Positions 20,761-29,403 of a stretch of DNA of 64,000 bases are shown here, piece by piece. The notes under the pieces were generated by a model. The model did not search any database, was not told where the DNA came from, and saw only the letters and a program-made list of their open reading frames with translations. Position 1 is the first letter of the stretch. Every line of letters begins with the position of its first letter. The translations under genes were made by a program, and so were the position numbers. Source of the stretch: Oscillospiraceae bacterium. GTDB taxonomy: Bacteria; Bacillota; Clostridia; Oscillospirales; Oscillospiraceae. The stretch spans positions 1-64,000 of the forward strand of contig JAETSB010000003.1 in NCBI GenBank assembly GCA_021769865.1, given 5' to 3'.

Positions 20761-22116
20761 TTGACCTTATTCCAAAACATCATCGTAAAGCTGGCGGATC
20801 GGTTCGGGCTCCAGCTCCAGATCAAGCCTCCCGTCGTGGACGACTACAGCAACGCGACCGATATTTCCTTAACCGCGGTCATCGCCGGAAAGCTGGCTAC
20901 CCTCTCCATGCAGGACAGCGACATCACCATTGAGGGGGAGAGCGCCCGGGCGCGGTATATGCAGAAGTTCCTGGACTACTACCTGGGCGACCGGATGGAC
21001 GTTGCCGCCGAGGTGGCCCTTGGTACTGGAGACTGCATCATCAAGCCATACACCGACGGCGTTCGGATTGGCGTGGATATCATCAAAAACAACGATTTCG
21101 TTGTATGTGAATCCATAGGAAACGACATTCTCTCCTGCATCATGAAGGTGGGGGAAATCAAGGAAAAGCTGGGACCCACATATGATCGGTTCGAGGTCCA
21201 GATGGTCCGGCAAGTCAATACCGCCGATGATAGGACCGTGGATGCGCTGATCATCCGCAACATGGCATATCGCAACGGCAAAGAAATCCCGTTGACCGCC
21301 GTCCCCGCATGGTCCGGCATCCAGGCGGAGGAGATCATACCAAACGTGCACAAGCCCCTGTTCGGGCGGTACAAGAGCCCGACGGTGAATCGGGCGGACG
21401 TGAACGGCGTGAGCGGCGTAAAGATCACCTACGGCCTGGACGGGGCCATGTCTCAAGCTGTGGAGGCTTACAACCGTTTCAACCGGGAGTATGCCAGTGG
21501 TGAGAAGATGGTTTTTCTGGATAAGACGCTCCTGGACCGGGACGAAAGGGGCAACGTCCGATTTCCGGACGGAAAGCAGAAAATGTTCATGCTGATGAAG
21601 GGCGTTGGCGGGAAGGAAGGGCTGATACAGGAGCACACGCCGGACATTCGGTCCGCCGACCTGGAAAAGGGTATCGAAGTCAATAACCGCATGGTGGAAC
21701 TCCTTTCCGGCCTGTCTCAAGGCATTTTGACGCCGCCGACGACTTCCTACGCAACAGCGACGGAAATGCGGGCGGCGCTGAACAACACCTTTTCCGTTAT
21801 CACCAAGTTCCGGCGGCAGCTGGAGAAGGGGACCAATGACCTGTTGGACGCTGTGGACGCTATCGCAAACAGGAATAATCTGGCCCCAATTGGCCCGTGG
21901 AAGGTTCAATATGATTGGTCCAGCGCGTACATCGAGCAAATGAACGAGCACTTCACGCAGCTCACAATGGCGGAGGGTATCGGAGCCGTCGATAAGGCGG
22001 AGGTCCGGTCCTGGCTGCTGAATGAGGACTACGAGACCGCCAAAGCGCGGGTTGAACAGATTGCGGAGGAGAGCGGGGCAGATTATCTACAGGAAACGGA
22101 ACTAGGGAATGCTTAA
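20761..22116 (+). CDS. Portal protein (SPP1 gp6-like)
   Basis: 451 residues, TTG start. Blocks typical for SPP1-type portals: ISLTAVIAGKLATLSMQDSD, VALGTGDCIIKPYTDG, then ARIFGxxxx-like MFMLMKGVGGKEGLIQEHTP and LLSGLSQGILTPPTTSYATA TEM. It forms the dodecameric packaging channel. The last 30 codons (from 21997) are duplicated exactly over 92 bp at 22545-22636. Confidence 0.93.
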   Translation: MTLFQNIIVKLADRFGLQLQIKPPVVDDYSNATDISLTAVIAGKLATLSMQDSDITIEGESARARYMQKFLDYYLGDRMDVAAEVALGTGDCIIKPYTDGVRIGVDIIKNNDFVVCESIGNDILSCIMKVGEIKEKLGPTYDRFEVQMVRQVNTADDRTVDALIIRNMAYRNGKEIPLTAVPAWSGIQAEEIIPNVHKPLFGRYKSPTVNRADVNGVSGVKITYGLDGAMSQAVEAYNRFNREYASGEKMVFLDKTLLDRDERGNVRFPDGKQKMFMLMKGVGGKEGLIQEHTPDIRSADLEKGIEVNNRMVELLSGLSQGILTPPTTSYATATEMRAALNNTFSVITKFRRQLEKGTNDLLDAVDAIANRNNLAPIGPWKVQYDWSSAYIEQMNEHFTQLTMAEGIGAVDKAEVRSWLLNEDYETAKARVEQIAEESGADYLQETELGNA

Positions 22117-22122
22117 CTTTGA

Positions 22123-22320
22123 AAATCTGGACAAGGTTTCCTTGTTAAAAAGTACGATGAAGACGAAACTTTTAAACAGTGTGGCAAAAACGGTTATTGC
22201 AGTGGTACGGACAAGGAAATCGTGCTTTGCGACATGAGCACTTACCCCGATTGTGGAAACGAAAGCGTAAAAGCGATTGACAATCAAATGAAAAAGGCTT
22301 TGCGGCATGAGATTGCATAA
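22123..22320 (+). pseudogene. 5'-truncated gene remnant
   Basis: One frame is open over 66 codons and protein-like (GFLVKKYDEDETFKQCGKNG YCSGTDKEIVLCDMS, TYPDCGNESVKAIDNQMKKA) but has no start codon before an internal ATG at 22234. The four Cys suggest a small metal-binding protein. It lies in the A+T-richer insert after the portal gene, next to a recombination scar, so loss of its 5' end is plausible. Confidence 0.4.
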
Positions 22321-22468
22321 ATTGTATAATTGGTTTCATAAAAAAATCAAGAACTTGACGCAACTATCAGATGTCGATTTTCGTTATATGACGTTTTATA
22401 TTGCCCTTTTCTCCGTGTGGTTTGGATGCTTCATATTATCTATATTGTTGTTCGGTAAGGCGCCATGA
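22307..22468 (+). CDS. Small membrane protein, 53 aa
   Basis: ATG overlapping the remnant's end; basic head (RLHKLYNWFHKKIKNLTQLS) and one C-terminal membrane helix (MTFYIALFSVWFGCFILSIL). The ribosome binding site is weak (AAAAAGG). It ends with ATGA at the start of the broken minor-head copy. Unknown. Confidence 0.45.
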   Translation: MRLHKLYNWFHKKIKNLTQLSDVDFRYMTFYIALFSVWFGCFILSILLFGKAP

Positions 22469-22544
22469 GCCGCCTGTTAAATGAACCCTGGAAGAGGGCC
22501 TACCCGACCCCATTGTGGAAAACCTGGAAGCCTTGAACCGCTAC
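22465..22544 (+). pseudogene. Broken second copy of the minor capsid gene start
   Basis: The first 80 bases resemble 23379-23461 (the true minor capsid start): ATGAGCC, then GAGGGCCTACCCGACCCCAT identical and on through CTTGAACCGCTAC. One base is missing near 22491, so the frame is lost after about 12 codons. At 22545 it joins abruptly to a copy of the portal 3' end. Confidence 0.8.
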
Positions 22545-22636
22545 GCGGAGGTCCGGTCCTGGCTGCTGAATGAGGACTACGAGACCGCCAAAGCGCGGGT
22601 TGAACAGATTGCGGAGGAGAGCGGGGCAGATTATCT
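22545..22636 (+). repeat. Exact 92-bp duplicate of the portal 3' end
   Basis: Identical base for base to 21997-22088 (GCGGAGGTCC...GATTATCT). After 22636 it continues with a different portal C-terminus (LEEEERERETVSR, stop) rather than that of the portal gene present here. It is therefore a remnant of another portal allele, left of the adenine methylase. Confidence 0.9.
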
Positions 22637-22650
22637 GGAGGAGGAAGAGC

Positions 22651-23382
22651 GTGAGCGTGAGACTGTTTCAAGGTGACTGCCTAGAGCTGATGAAGGACAT
22701 CCCAGACGGTAGCGTGGACATGGTGCTGGCTGACCCGCCCTATTCGTCTGGTGGCATGTACCGAAGCGACAGGGCAAACGGTTCAAGCCTAAAATATCAA
22801 AGCAGCGACACGAAGGACATTAAACCGGATTTCGCCGGAGACAACAGAGACCAGCGCAGCTTTACTCTATGGGAAACATTCTGGATTTCTTCAGCGCATC
22901 GGACAATGAAGCCTGGTGCAATTGCAATTGTGTTCACAGACTGGCGGCAACTTGCGGCAACCATAGACGCAGTTCAGTGCGGAGGCCTTGTTTACAGGGG
23001 CGTTATTCCGTGGATAAAACCCGCTGCAAGGCCGCAAAAAGGGCGCTTTACGCAAAACGCCGAGTACTGCGTGTGGGCATCGAATGGAAATATACCAAAC
23101 GAGGGTGGAAACTACAAAGGATTTTACACTTGCAATCCGCCTATCACGAAAAAGCGGATTCACGCAACAGAAAAACCGATAGAGTTGCTCGAACACCTCA
23201 TGGCGATTTGCCCCGCTGGCGGCACCGTGCTTGACCCGTTTATGGGGAGTGGCTCTACGGGCGTTGCGGCAGTCAACACGGGCCGGAACTTCATCGGGAT
23301 GGAGTTAGACATCGGCTATTTTGAAGCGGCCAAACGGCGCATTGAGGAAGCTAAGGAACAATTGAGGATTGTTGAAGTATGA
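22651..23382 (+). CDS. DNA N6-adenine methyltransferase (DPPY type)
   Basis: 243 residues, GTG start after GGAGGAGGAAGAGC. The catalytic DPPY (DMVLADPPYSSGG, about 26-38) comes before the SAM motif (GTVLDPFMGSGSTGVAAVNT, about 197-216), with FIGMELD after it: the beta-class order with recognition domain between. HATEKPIELLEHLM is also conserved. It overlaps the minor capsid gene by ATGA. An orphan phage methylase; the target is unknown. It sits in a cargo position between head genes and next to a duplication scar, so it was probably brought in with that exchange. Confidence 0.92.
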   Translation: MSVRLFQGDCLELMKDIPDGSVDMVLADPPYSSGGMYRSDRANGSSLKYQSSDTKDIKPDFAGDNRDQRSFTLWETFWISSAHRTMKPGAIAIVFTDWRQLAATIDAVQCGGLVYRGVIPWIKPAARPQKGRFTQNAEYCVWASNGNIPNEGGNYKGFYTCNPPITKKRIHATEKPIELLEHLMAICPAGGTVLDPFMGSGSTGVAAVNTGRNFIGMELDIGYFEAAKRRIEEAKEQLRIVEV

Positions 23383-24548
23383 GCCTCCTACTCAACGAAT
23401 TATGGATAGAGGGCCTACCCGACCCCATTGTGGAAAACCTGGAAGCCTTGAACCGCTACGTTGTGACCCGTATCTGTGAGCGCATCCAGAAGATCGGCAG
23501 CATCGGTGCGGCGGACGCTCACCGGCTGAAAAACGCCGTGGAGTACGCCGCCGGGGACCTGCGGGCCATGGAGCAGGAGATCGCCCGGATCACCAAAAAG
23601 AACATCAAGGACATTGACGAGCTTTTTGAAGAGGTGGCGGCGGAAAACCTGGACTTTGCTAGCGTCTATTTTGCCGCCAGGGGCATGGAGCCTATCCAAA
23701 ATTATGCCCAGGTGGCCGCGCTGGAATCCTTCGTCCGGGCGGCGAAAGCTCAGGCCATGGACGGCGTTACAAACATCTCGAACACCTACATGATCGGCTT
23801 CAAGCGCGGTAAGGCCGTGATTCCCCTTCGCGAGTATTACATATCCGCCATAGACCGGGCAATTACCTTCGCACGGATTGGGACAGTAGATTATCAAGCC
23901 GCCGTCCGCTCCACCGTCAAGGAAATGGCGAAAAGCGGCCTCCGGCGGGCTACCTTTGAAAGCGGGTACTCCCGTAGGATTGACAGCCAAGCCCGCATGA
24001 ACATCATAGAGGGCGTGCACCGGCTGAACGTGGAAATGATGGAGGAGACCGGGAAGCGCTTCGGGGCCGACGGCGTGGAAATCTCCGCCCATGCCCTGTG
24101 CGCTCCTGACCATATCGACATCCAGGGGCGTCAGTACCGCCGGGAGCAGTGGGACAGGATTAATAGCGGGTTGAACCGCCCAATAGGAACGCTGAACTGC
24201 CACCACTTCACCACTCCGATTATCTACGGCGTTTCCAGGCCCGTATACAGCCGCGGAGAACTGGCGGAGATCAACCGCCGGAGCAACGAGAAGGTGGAGT
24301 GGAAGGGCCGGGAAATGACCCGCTATGAGGCCAGCCAGAAGCAGCGGCAGATGGAGACGGCGATCCGCTACGCCAAGGACGAGCGGGACGCCATGACGGC
24401 GGCGGGGGACAAGATTGGGGCCACACAGGCCCGAAAGAAGTCCGCTGCGCTTGGGCGGGAGTATAAAGCGTTCTGCGAGAAAACGGGCCTGACGCCAAGG
24501 CCGGAAAGGACGCGGTCCATGACAGGGCCGACGGTGGTAAAAGCATGA
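23379..24548 (+). CDS. Phage minor capsid protein (min_cap2 type)
   Basis: 389 residues. Conserved parts: YVVTRICERIQKIGSIGAAD, RGMEPIQNYAQVAALESFVR, FKRGKAVIPLREYY, SR(R)IDSQARMNIIEGVHRLNV and the Cys/His block ALCAPDHIDIQGRQYRREQW ... LNCHHFTTPIIYGV. This is the family of minor head/head-morphogenesis proteins (PF06152-type) following the portal in Clostridia and lactobacilli siphophages. Confidence 0.92.
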   Translation: MSLLLNELWIEGLPDPIVENLEALNRYVVTRICERIQKIGSIGAADAHRLKNAVEYAAGDLRAMEQEIARITKKNIKDIDELFEEVAAENLDFASVYFAARGMEPIQNYAQVAALESFVRAAKAQAMDGVTNISNTYMIGFKRGKAVIPLREYYISAIDRAITFARIGTVDYQAAVRSTVKEMAKSGLRRATFESGYSRRIDSQARMNIIEGVHRLNVEMMEETGKRFGADGVEISAHALCAPDHIDIQGRQYRREQWDRINSGLNRPIGTLNCHHFTTPIIYGVSRPVYSRGELAEINRRSNEKVEWKGREMTRYEASQKQRQMETAIRYAKDERDAMTAAGDKIGATQARKKSAALGREYKAFCEKTGLTPRPERTRSMTGPTVVKA

Positions 24549-24676
24549 TAGATGAAAAAATCGTTAAAGCCGCCGAATCTGTCCTCGCAAAAGGTGACCG
24601 CGTGGAACTGATACCCGTCAAGGACGGCGTGAAGGTTGTTCGGGTGCGCCGGGAGGAAGTAAAAGCTAATGGTTGA
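24545..24676 (+). CDS. Small phage protein, 43 aa
   Basis: ATG overlapping the minor capsid stop. MIDEKIVKAAESVLAKGDRV ELIPVKDGVKVVRVRREEVK: helix then a beta hairpin, resembling short phage/host peptides of the 'VKDGVKVxxVRRE' kind often found after head genes. Function unknown. Confidence 0.6.
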   Translation: MIDEKIVKAAESVLAKGDRVELIPVKDGVKVVRVRREEVKANG

Positions 24677-24938
24677 TACATTTGTTGATAAACTATCTCT
24701 CATTCTCATTTCGGAAGTCAATAAAAGGCTTTCCGAAATATGTGAAAAACTGCCAGAACTTTTGAAAAACCGTGAAAACGTTACACTGTGGGAGCAGGAC
24801 GTCGAAACCGGAATGGGAATATGCAAAAAATATTCCGTCGAATATTGCGGCGAGGAGAAGGCTCGTTTTTGCGTTGGGCTTTCAAGAGACGGGCGAGGCA
24901 GCCTCCAAATTAGAGCATCGGATATAGTATATTTGTAA
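24669..24938 (+). CDS. Unknown phage protein, 89 aa
   Basis: Overlaps the previous gene by 8 bp. Helical N-half (SEVNKRLSEICEKLPELLKN) and beta-rich C-half (ARFCVGLSRDGRGSLQIRAS). A+T-richer than flanks. No family recognised. It is followed by two intrinsic terminators. Confidence 0.6.
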   Translation: MVDTFVDKLSLILISEVNKRLSEICEKLPELLKNRENVTLWEQDVETGMGICKKYSVEYCGEEKARFCVGLSRDGRGSLQIRASDIVYL

Positions 24939-24983
24939 GTAAAATACTGATTCCCCACCCTAAGCGTTGGGCGGGAAGAACCG

Positions 24984-25058
24984 AGCGTGGTTATTCATCC
25001 AGAAATGGGTGAATGACCACGCTTTTTCTTTTGATAAAACCCGCTCAGGCGGTTTTTA
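24984..25058 (+). terminator. Two tandem intrinsic terminators
   Basis: The first has a 14-bp stem AGCGTGGTTATTCA / TGAATGACCACGCT (one G-U) and TTTTTCTTTT (to 25032). The second is CCGC-TCAG-GCGG plus TTTTTAT (25041-25058). They split the packaging/portal genes from scaffold/capsid, implying a separate promoter or antitermination for the head genes. Confidence 0.88.
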
Positions 25059-25161
25059 TACGACTTTTCCTCCCGGCGCGGAGGTTTAAAGAGCGCCCGC
25101 CCCCGCGCTGTGGTGCAGCGGCTTTACAAATAAAAACCATCTCGGGGCAGAAAGGAACCAC

Positions 25162-25785
25162 ATGGATTTCAAGAACATTTTCAACGGCGAAACCCTGACC
25201 CTGGAGCAGTTCAACGAGAAGACCAAAGGCATGAAGCTGGCGGACCTCTCCGGCGGCGATTATGTGGCGAAGGGCAAGGCCAAGGACCTGGCCGACGAAG
25301 TGGAACGGCTGAAAGCCGCCCTCTCCGACCGCGATGCCACCATCAAGAAGCTGGAGGAGGCCGGCGGAGACGCCGAGGCCACCCGGAAGGAGCTGGAGCG
25401 GTACAGGCAGGAGGAGGCCGAGCGGAAGAAGGCCGAGAAGGAGGCTGAGACGGACCGCATCCTCACCGAGGCGGCGGAACAGGCCCTTGACGGCAAGGAG
25501 TTCGCCAACGACTTCACCCGGAACCACTTCGTGACGGAGCTGAAAAAGGCCATTTCTGACCCCGCCAACAAGGGCAAGCGGGCCGTGAAGCTCTTCGAGG
25601 AGATGACCAAGGACCTGGACGGCATCTTCAAGAACCCCCAGCAGGAGCCGCTGAAAATCCCCGGAGTAGACAAGCACGACGGCCAGCCTATGACCAAAGA
25701 GGACATTTTCAAGATCAAGGACGCCTCCGAGCGTCAGGCGGCGATTGCCGCCAACTCCCATTTGTTTGTAAGAAAGGATGAATAA
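25162..25785 (+). CDS. Scaffold protein (GP20-like)
   Basis: 207 residues, mainly coiled coil (about 35-110: LADEVERLKAALSDRDATIK; ELERYRQEEAERKKAEKEAE) with the usual C-terminal block RNHFVTELKKAISDPANKGK and NSHLFVRK. This layout immediately before the major capsid gene is the minor structural GP20/scaffold family, which guides procapsid assembly. ATG after GCAGAAAGGAACCAC. Confidence 0.9.
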   Translation: MDFKNIFNGETLTLEQFNEKTKGMKLADLSGGDYVAKGKAKDLADEVERLKAALSDRDATIKKLEEAGGDAEATRKELERYRQEEAERKKAEKEAETDRILTEAAEQALDGKEFANDFTRNHFVTELKKAISDPANKGKRAVKLFEEMTKDLDGIFKNPQQEPLKIPGVDKHDGQPMTKEDIFKIKDASERQAAIAANSHLFVRKDE

Positions 25786-25786
25786 A

Positions 25787-26971
25787 ATGGCGAAAGATAA
25801 TCTCACCAAGAGCGCCGACCTCAAGGTCAGCCCCCGAGAAATCGACTTCGTGACCCGCTTTGCCCGGAACTGGGAGCACCTGCGGGAGATTCTGGGCATC
25901 ATGCGGCCTATCCGCAAGGAGCCCGGCGCGATCCTCAAGAGCAAGACCGCAACGCTGGTTCTCCAGGACGGCAACATTCCCGAGGGTGATGAAATCCCCT
26001 ACAGCAAGGCGGAAATCCACGAAACTCCTTATCAGGAAATGACCGTCGAGAAATACGCCAAGGCCGTCTCCATCGAGAGCATCAAGGACCACGGCTATGA
26101 CGTGGCCGTTCAGCAGACCGACGACGCTTTCCTCTTCGAGCTTCAGAGCAACGTCACCAGCCGCTTCTATTCCTACCTGAACACCGGCACCCTGCGGGGG
26201 TCTTACAGCAACTTCCAGATGGCCATTGCTATGGCAAAGGGCGCGGTGGAGAACAAGTTCAAGAAAATGCATCGAACGGTTACCGGCGTAGTCGGCTTCG
26301 CGAACATTATGGACGTGTACAAGTACGTCGGATCGGCGGAACTGACCATCCAGAACGAATTTGGATTCCAGTACCTGAAGAACTTCCTCGGCTTCAACAC
26401 CATTTTCCTGCTGTCTGACGACGAAATCCCACAGGGAAAATTCATTGCCACTCCGGTTGAGAACATCGTGCTCTACTATGTGGACCCGTCCACCAGCGAT
26501 TTTGCCCGGGCCGGTCTGAGCTACACCACCGACGGTGAAACGAACCTGATCGGCTTCCACACCGAGGGCAACTACCATACTGCCGTGTCCGAGAGCTTTG
26601 CCATTATGGGTATGACGCTCTTCGCGGAGTACATCGACGCCGTTGCCGTTATCAGCTTCACCGGGCCCTCTGTGACGCCTCCGGCCCCCGCGACGCTGAA
26701 AGAACTGACGGTAACGTCTGCAGCCGGGACTGCCAGCGGCACTACGAAGATCACTGTCACACCGGCAAAAGCTTCTGACGGCCTGTATAAGTACAAGGTG
26801 GCCGACGCGGCACAGGAAGTCACCTACGGCCAGAACGTGAAGACCTGGACCGCATGGGACGGCACCTCTGATATCACCGCCGAAGCCGGGAAAACCATTA
26901 CCGTCGTTGAGGCGGACAAGGACTACAAGGCCGTCGGGTCCGGCACCGCGACCGTAGTGTCCAATGTGTAA
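25787..26971 (+). CDS. Major capsid protein
   Basis: 394 residues. The main part (1-295: VSPREIDFVTRFARNWEHLR, GAILKSKTATLVLQDGNIPE, VEKYAKAVSIESIKDHGYDV, GKFIATPVENIVLYYVDPST) is the capsid fold of this phage group. A Pro/Ala linker leads to a C-terminal Ig-like/decoration domain of about 90 residues (LKELTVTSAAGTASGTTKIT; ITVVEADKDYKAVGSGTATV). The start is the ATG after AAAGGATGAATAAA, just past the scaffold stop. Confidence 0.92.
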   Translation: MAKDNLTKSADLKVSPREIDFVTRFARNWEHLREILGIMRPIRKEPGAILKSKTATLVLQDGNIPEGDEIPYSKAEIHETPYQEMTVEKYAKAVSIESIKDHGYDVAVQQTDDAFLFELQSNVTSRFYSYLNTGTLRGSYSNFQMAIAMAKGAVENKFKKMHRTVTGVVGFANIMDVYKYVGSAELTIQNEFGFQYLKNFLGFNTIFLLSDDEIPQGKFIATPVENIVLYYVDPSTSDFARAGLSYTTDGETNLIGFHTEGNYHTAVSESFAIMGMTLFAEYIDAVAVISFTGPSVTPPAPATLKELTVTSAAGTASGTTKITVTPAKASDGLYKYKVADAAQEVTYGQNVKTWTAWDGTSDITAEAGKTITVVEADKDYKAVGSGTATVVSNV

Positions 26972-27308
26972 CTATCTGACCTTTGACCAGTACCAGGCCA
27001 ACGGGGGAAAGGTGGACCGCTCCACCTTCCCCGTCCTGGAGCACCTGGCCCGGAAGAAGCTGGACTACTGGACGCAGGACCGAATCACGGAGCCTGACTG
27101 TGACATCGCCCTGGCCATGACGCTGATTGTGGACGCCCTGGCGGAGGTCAAAGAGAATCAGGCCGGAACCGCATCCAGCTTTTCCAACGACGGTGTTTCG
27201 GTCAACCTCAGCAAGCCCGTGCGGACGGAATCGGAGGTCATGAGTTCCGTCTATGACCAAGTTGTGGAAATTCTCCCGGTAGAACTGGTAAGTGTGGTGA
27301 TTTCATGA
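26964..27308 (+). CDS. Head-tail connector (gp6-like)
   Basis: 114 residues, overlapping the capsid stop by 8 bp. YLTFDQYQANGGKVDRSTFP and HLARKKLDYWTQDRI resemble adaptor proteins that bind the portal in this position. Helical fold expected. Confidence 0.8.
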   Translation: MCNYLTFDQYQANGGKVDRSTFPVLEHLARKKLDYWTQDRITEPDCDIALAMTLIVDALAEVKENQAGTASSFSNDGVSVNLSKPVRTESEVMSSVYDQVVEILPVELVSVVIS

Positions 27309-27745
27309 GCTATGACGTGACGACGCTGCCCGCATTCCGGCACACCATCACCGTTTTGAACAAGCGGGACGGGAAGGACAGCCCTGACCATTTGGACGCC
27401 TGGAAGAAAACGGTACTCCATCAGTGCGCGTGGAAGCAGGCGCAGACCTCCTCACAGGGCGCACGTCTCGCTGGTGGGATAGAGGTCAACAGAGGGGCAG
27501 ACTATCTGGCCCGGGTGCCTCCCTCCAGCGAATACCGGCCCTACAACGCCTGGAAAGCGGATATGGAGGGTTTCACCTTCTCCCCGGGGGATTATGTCGT
27601 CAAGGGCGAAATCGCCGAGAGTGTGACCCCTGAGAACGTCCAGAGCGTGGTGAACAAGTACCGGCCCAGCGCCTTTGAGGTGCAGCTTTTCCGGGACAAC
27701 ACAGGGACTGGGTATCTGGACCATTACCGGCTGGAGGGGAAATGA
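27305..27745 (+). CDS. Head closure / minor capsid protein
   Basis: 146 residues. TITVLNKRDGKDSPDHLDAW KKTVLHQCAWKQAQ, a mid LARVPPSSEYRPYNAWKADM and FTFSPGDYVVKGEIAE: a beta-barrel stopper-like protein common second in the connector run of Clostridia siphophages. Overlaps both neighbours by 4 bp. Confidence 0.78.
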   Translation: MSYDVTTLPAFRHTITVLNKRDGKDSPDHLDAWKKTVLHQCAWKQAQTSSQGARLAGGIEVNRGADYLARVPPSSEYRPYNAWKADMEGFTFSPGDYVVKGEIAESVTPENVQSVVNKYRPSAFEVQLFRDNTGTGYLDHYRLEGK

Positions 27746-28080
27746 AATTCGTTGTCGAAAAAATCACGCTGAGAAACGAAAAGGAAACCTTCCGGCGCAT
27801 TTTCGGCGAAGGAACCATGACCTATGTCCACACCCGGCTCCATGCTTACATGTCCCCCTATGTTCCGATGGAAACCGGAATGCTGGACGAAACGGTAGAT
27901 ATCACGCCGAAGTGCGTCCATTACAAGGTCGTGTATGCTCATCGCCAATGGGACGGGAAGAACTTCCATTTCAGTAAGGACCAACACCCTCTGGCCACGT
28001 CCCATTGGGAAGAAGCCACAATGGTTGCCAAAAAAGACGATTTGTGCAAGGACATCACGGACTATTTGAGGAGGAAGTAA
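27742..28080 (+). CDS. Minor capsid protein (HK97 gp10 / Minor_capsid_2-like)
   Basis: 112 residues. VHTRLHAYMSPYVPMETGML and YAHRQWDGKNFHFSKDQHPL ATSHWEEA are the typical motif set of minor capsid 2 proteins, which complete the head-tail joint. Confidence 0.82.
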   Translation: MKFVVEKITLRNEKETFRRIFGEGTMTYVHTRLHAYMSPYVPMETGMLDETVDITPKCVHYKVVYAHRQWDGKNFHFSKDQHPLATSHWEEATMVAKKDDLCKDITDYLRRK

Positions 28081-28503
28081 GTGGACAGCAAACACGAGGC
28101 CATGCTGAAATACCTTTCAAAATACCCCGGTTGGGGTGCTTTCCTCCGGTTCAACTCCGTGACGGACGAACTTGGAAACGTCAGCGTCCAGACAGTCTAT
28201 AGCAACCAGTGGGAAAAGCGCTATATCGGGGGCCACGGCATCAAGCGCTACGACTTCGCCATTGTCTCCATGGCACCCCAGGACCCGGGCACCAGCCACG
28301 CCAATGCGGACCGGATGCAGGAGGCCCAAAACTTCATGGAGTGGATTGACGAACAGCAGCGGGCCCGGAACTTCCCGGACTTCGAGGGCTGCCGGGTCCT
28401 CTCCATTGAGAACCTTCAGAATATGCCGAACCTGGCCGGGGTTAACGCCGCCGGGAATGTTGCCAAATACATCATTCAATGCCGTGTCCGTTATTACGAG
28501 TAA
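28081..28503 (+). CDS. Minor capsid / tail completion protein
   Basis: 140 residues, GTG start directly after the previous stop, ribosome binding site GAGGAGGAA. YGxKRYDFAIVSM-like GIKRYDFAIVSMAP and MQEAQNFMEWIDEQQRARNF place it in the Minor_capsid_3/tail-terminator group. Confidence 0.8.
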   Translation: MDSKHEAMLKYLSKYPGWGAFLRFNSVTDELGNVSVQTVYSNQWEKRYIGGHGIKRYDFAIVSMAPQDPGTSHANADRMQEAQNFMEWIDEQQRARNFPDFEGCRVLSIENLQNMPNLAGVNAAGNVAKYIIQCRVRYYE

Positions 28504-28515
28504 AGGAGTGAAAAT

Positions 28516-29016
28516 GTGAAAGTTTCTGAACTTATGGCGGGCTATACGCCCTCCAATACCTTTGAAGGGTTCGCAACAAACGACGATTGGGTCCTTGCTG
28601 TGGGCATCAATCTGGCGGAGAACGCCACGGAGAAGGACTACACCGTCGTTCAGATGGGCATCGGGGGACTTGACCCGCAGATGAACCCGACCACTCAGGA
28701 CAAACAGTATATCCGCACTGGCACCAGCACCACCAAGACCGGCACCCAGCGGACATTCGCCATTTCCGGCGACCGGTACATCGGAGACCCCTTCCAGGAC
28801 TACTGTTTCGGTCTGGATATTGCCCACGGTGTTGGCCAGAAAGTAGTCGTGCCCTATGTGTACTTCTCCGTGCTGACCGGCAAGGGGGAGAAGGGCACGG
28901 CCTCCATTATCGTCAACAGCGACGGCGGCGGCAACGCCGGGGAAAACTCCGCCATTTCCATTGACCTGCGGAGCGTGGGCACCAAGCCCACCGAGTACAC
29001 CTACACTGACGTTTAA
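28516..29016 (+). CDS. Major tail protein
   Basis: 166 residues with a beta-rich tube fold: MKVSELMAGYTPSNTFEGFA, GLDPQMNPTTQDKQYIRTGT STTKTGTQRTF, then VPYVYFSVLTGKGEKGTASI and a GGNAGENSAISIDLRSVGTK end. It follows the tail terminator as expected. Confidence 0.88.
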   Translation: MKVSELMAGYTPSNTFEGFATNDDWVLAVGINLAENATEKDYTVVQMGIGGLDPQMNPTTQDKQYIRTGTSTTKTGTQRTFAISGDRYIGDPFQDYCFGLDIAHGVGQKVVVPYVYFSVLTGKGEKGTASIIVNSDGGGNAGENSAISIDLRSVGTKPTEYTYTDV

Positions 29017-29028
29017 GGAGGAACCGGC

Positions 29029-29403
29029 GTGAATTACAAGGTAAACATTCTGGGCAAGTCCTATGACCTGCCCGCCCGCACTCTGGCGGTGGATGAGCAG
29101 ATCGAGGCCATTGGAGCGCTGGACGAGGAATACAAGGCCAAGCGCATGAAGCGGCGGGAAGTGGTGGAGAAGATGCACGCCTTTGTGGAGAGCTTCGCCC
29201 CTGGCGCTATTCCGCCCGTTGACGAAGTAGACACCAATGACCTTTTTGTTTACTGCGCAAACATCATCGAGACTTACGATGCCCCTGCGAGAAAGGATAA
29301 AAATGATGTGGAAATGGCAAAGCTGCGGGAGATCATGAACCGTCCTGAGGTTCAGAAGCTGTTCGCGGCTATTCCCGCTCTTTCCGCCATGTCCAAGAAG
29401 TGA
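29029..29403 (+). CDS. Tail assembly chaperone, first part
   Basis: 124 residues, GTG start after AAGGAGGAACCGGC. YKVNILGKSYDLPARTLAVD and a helical end. Position and size fit the gpG-like chaperone. The next gene begins inside its stop (GTGA), so no frameshift fusion is required; I see no clear slippery site. Confidence 0.8.
   Translation: MNYKVNILGKSYDLPARTLAVDEQIEAIGALDEEYKAKRMKRREVVEKMHAFVESFAPGAIPPVDEVDTNDLFVYCANIIETYDAPARKDKNDVEMAKLREIMNRPEVQKLFAAIPALSAMSKK

Noticed and set aside
22102-22363. Reverse ORFs in the insert after the portal
   Set aside because: No ribosome binding site; the plus strand carries a better coding frame (truncated remnant and 53-aa membrane protein).
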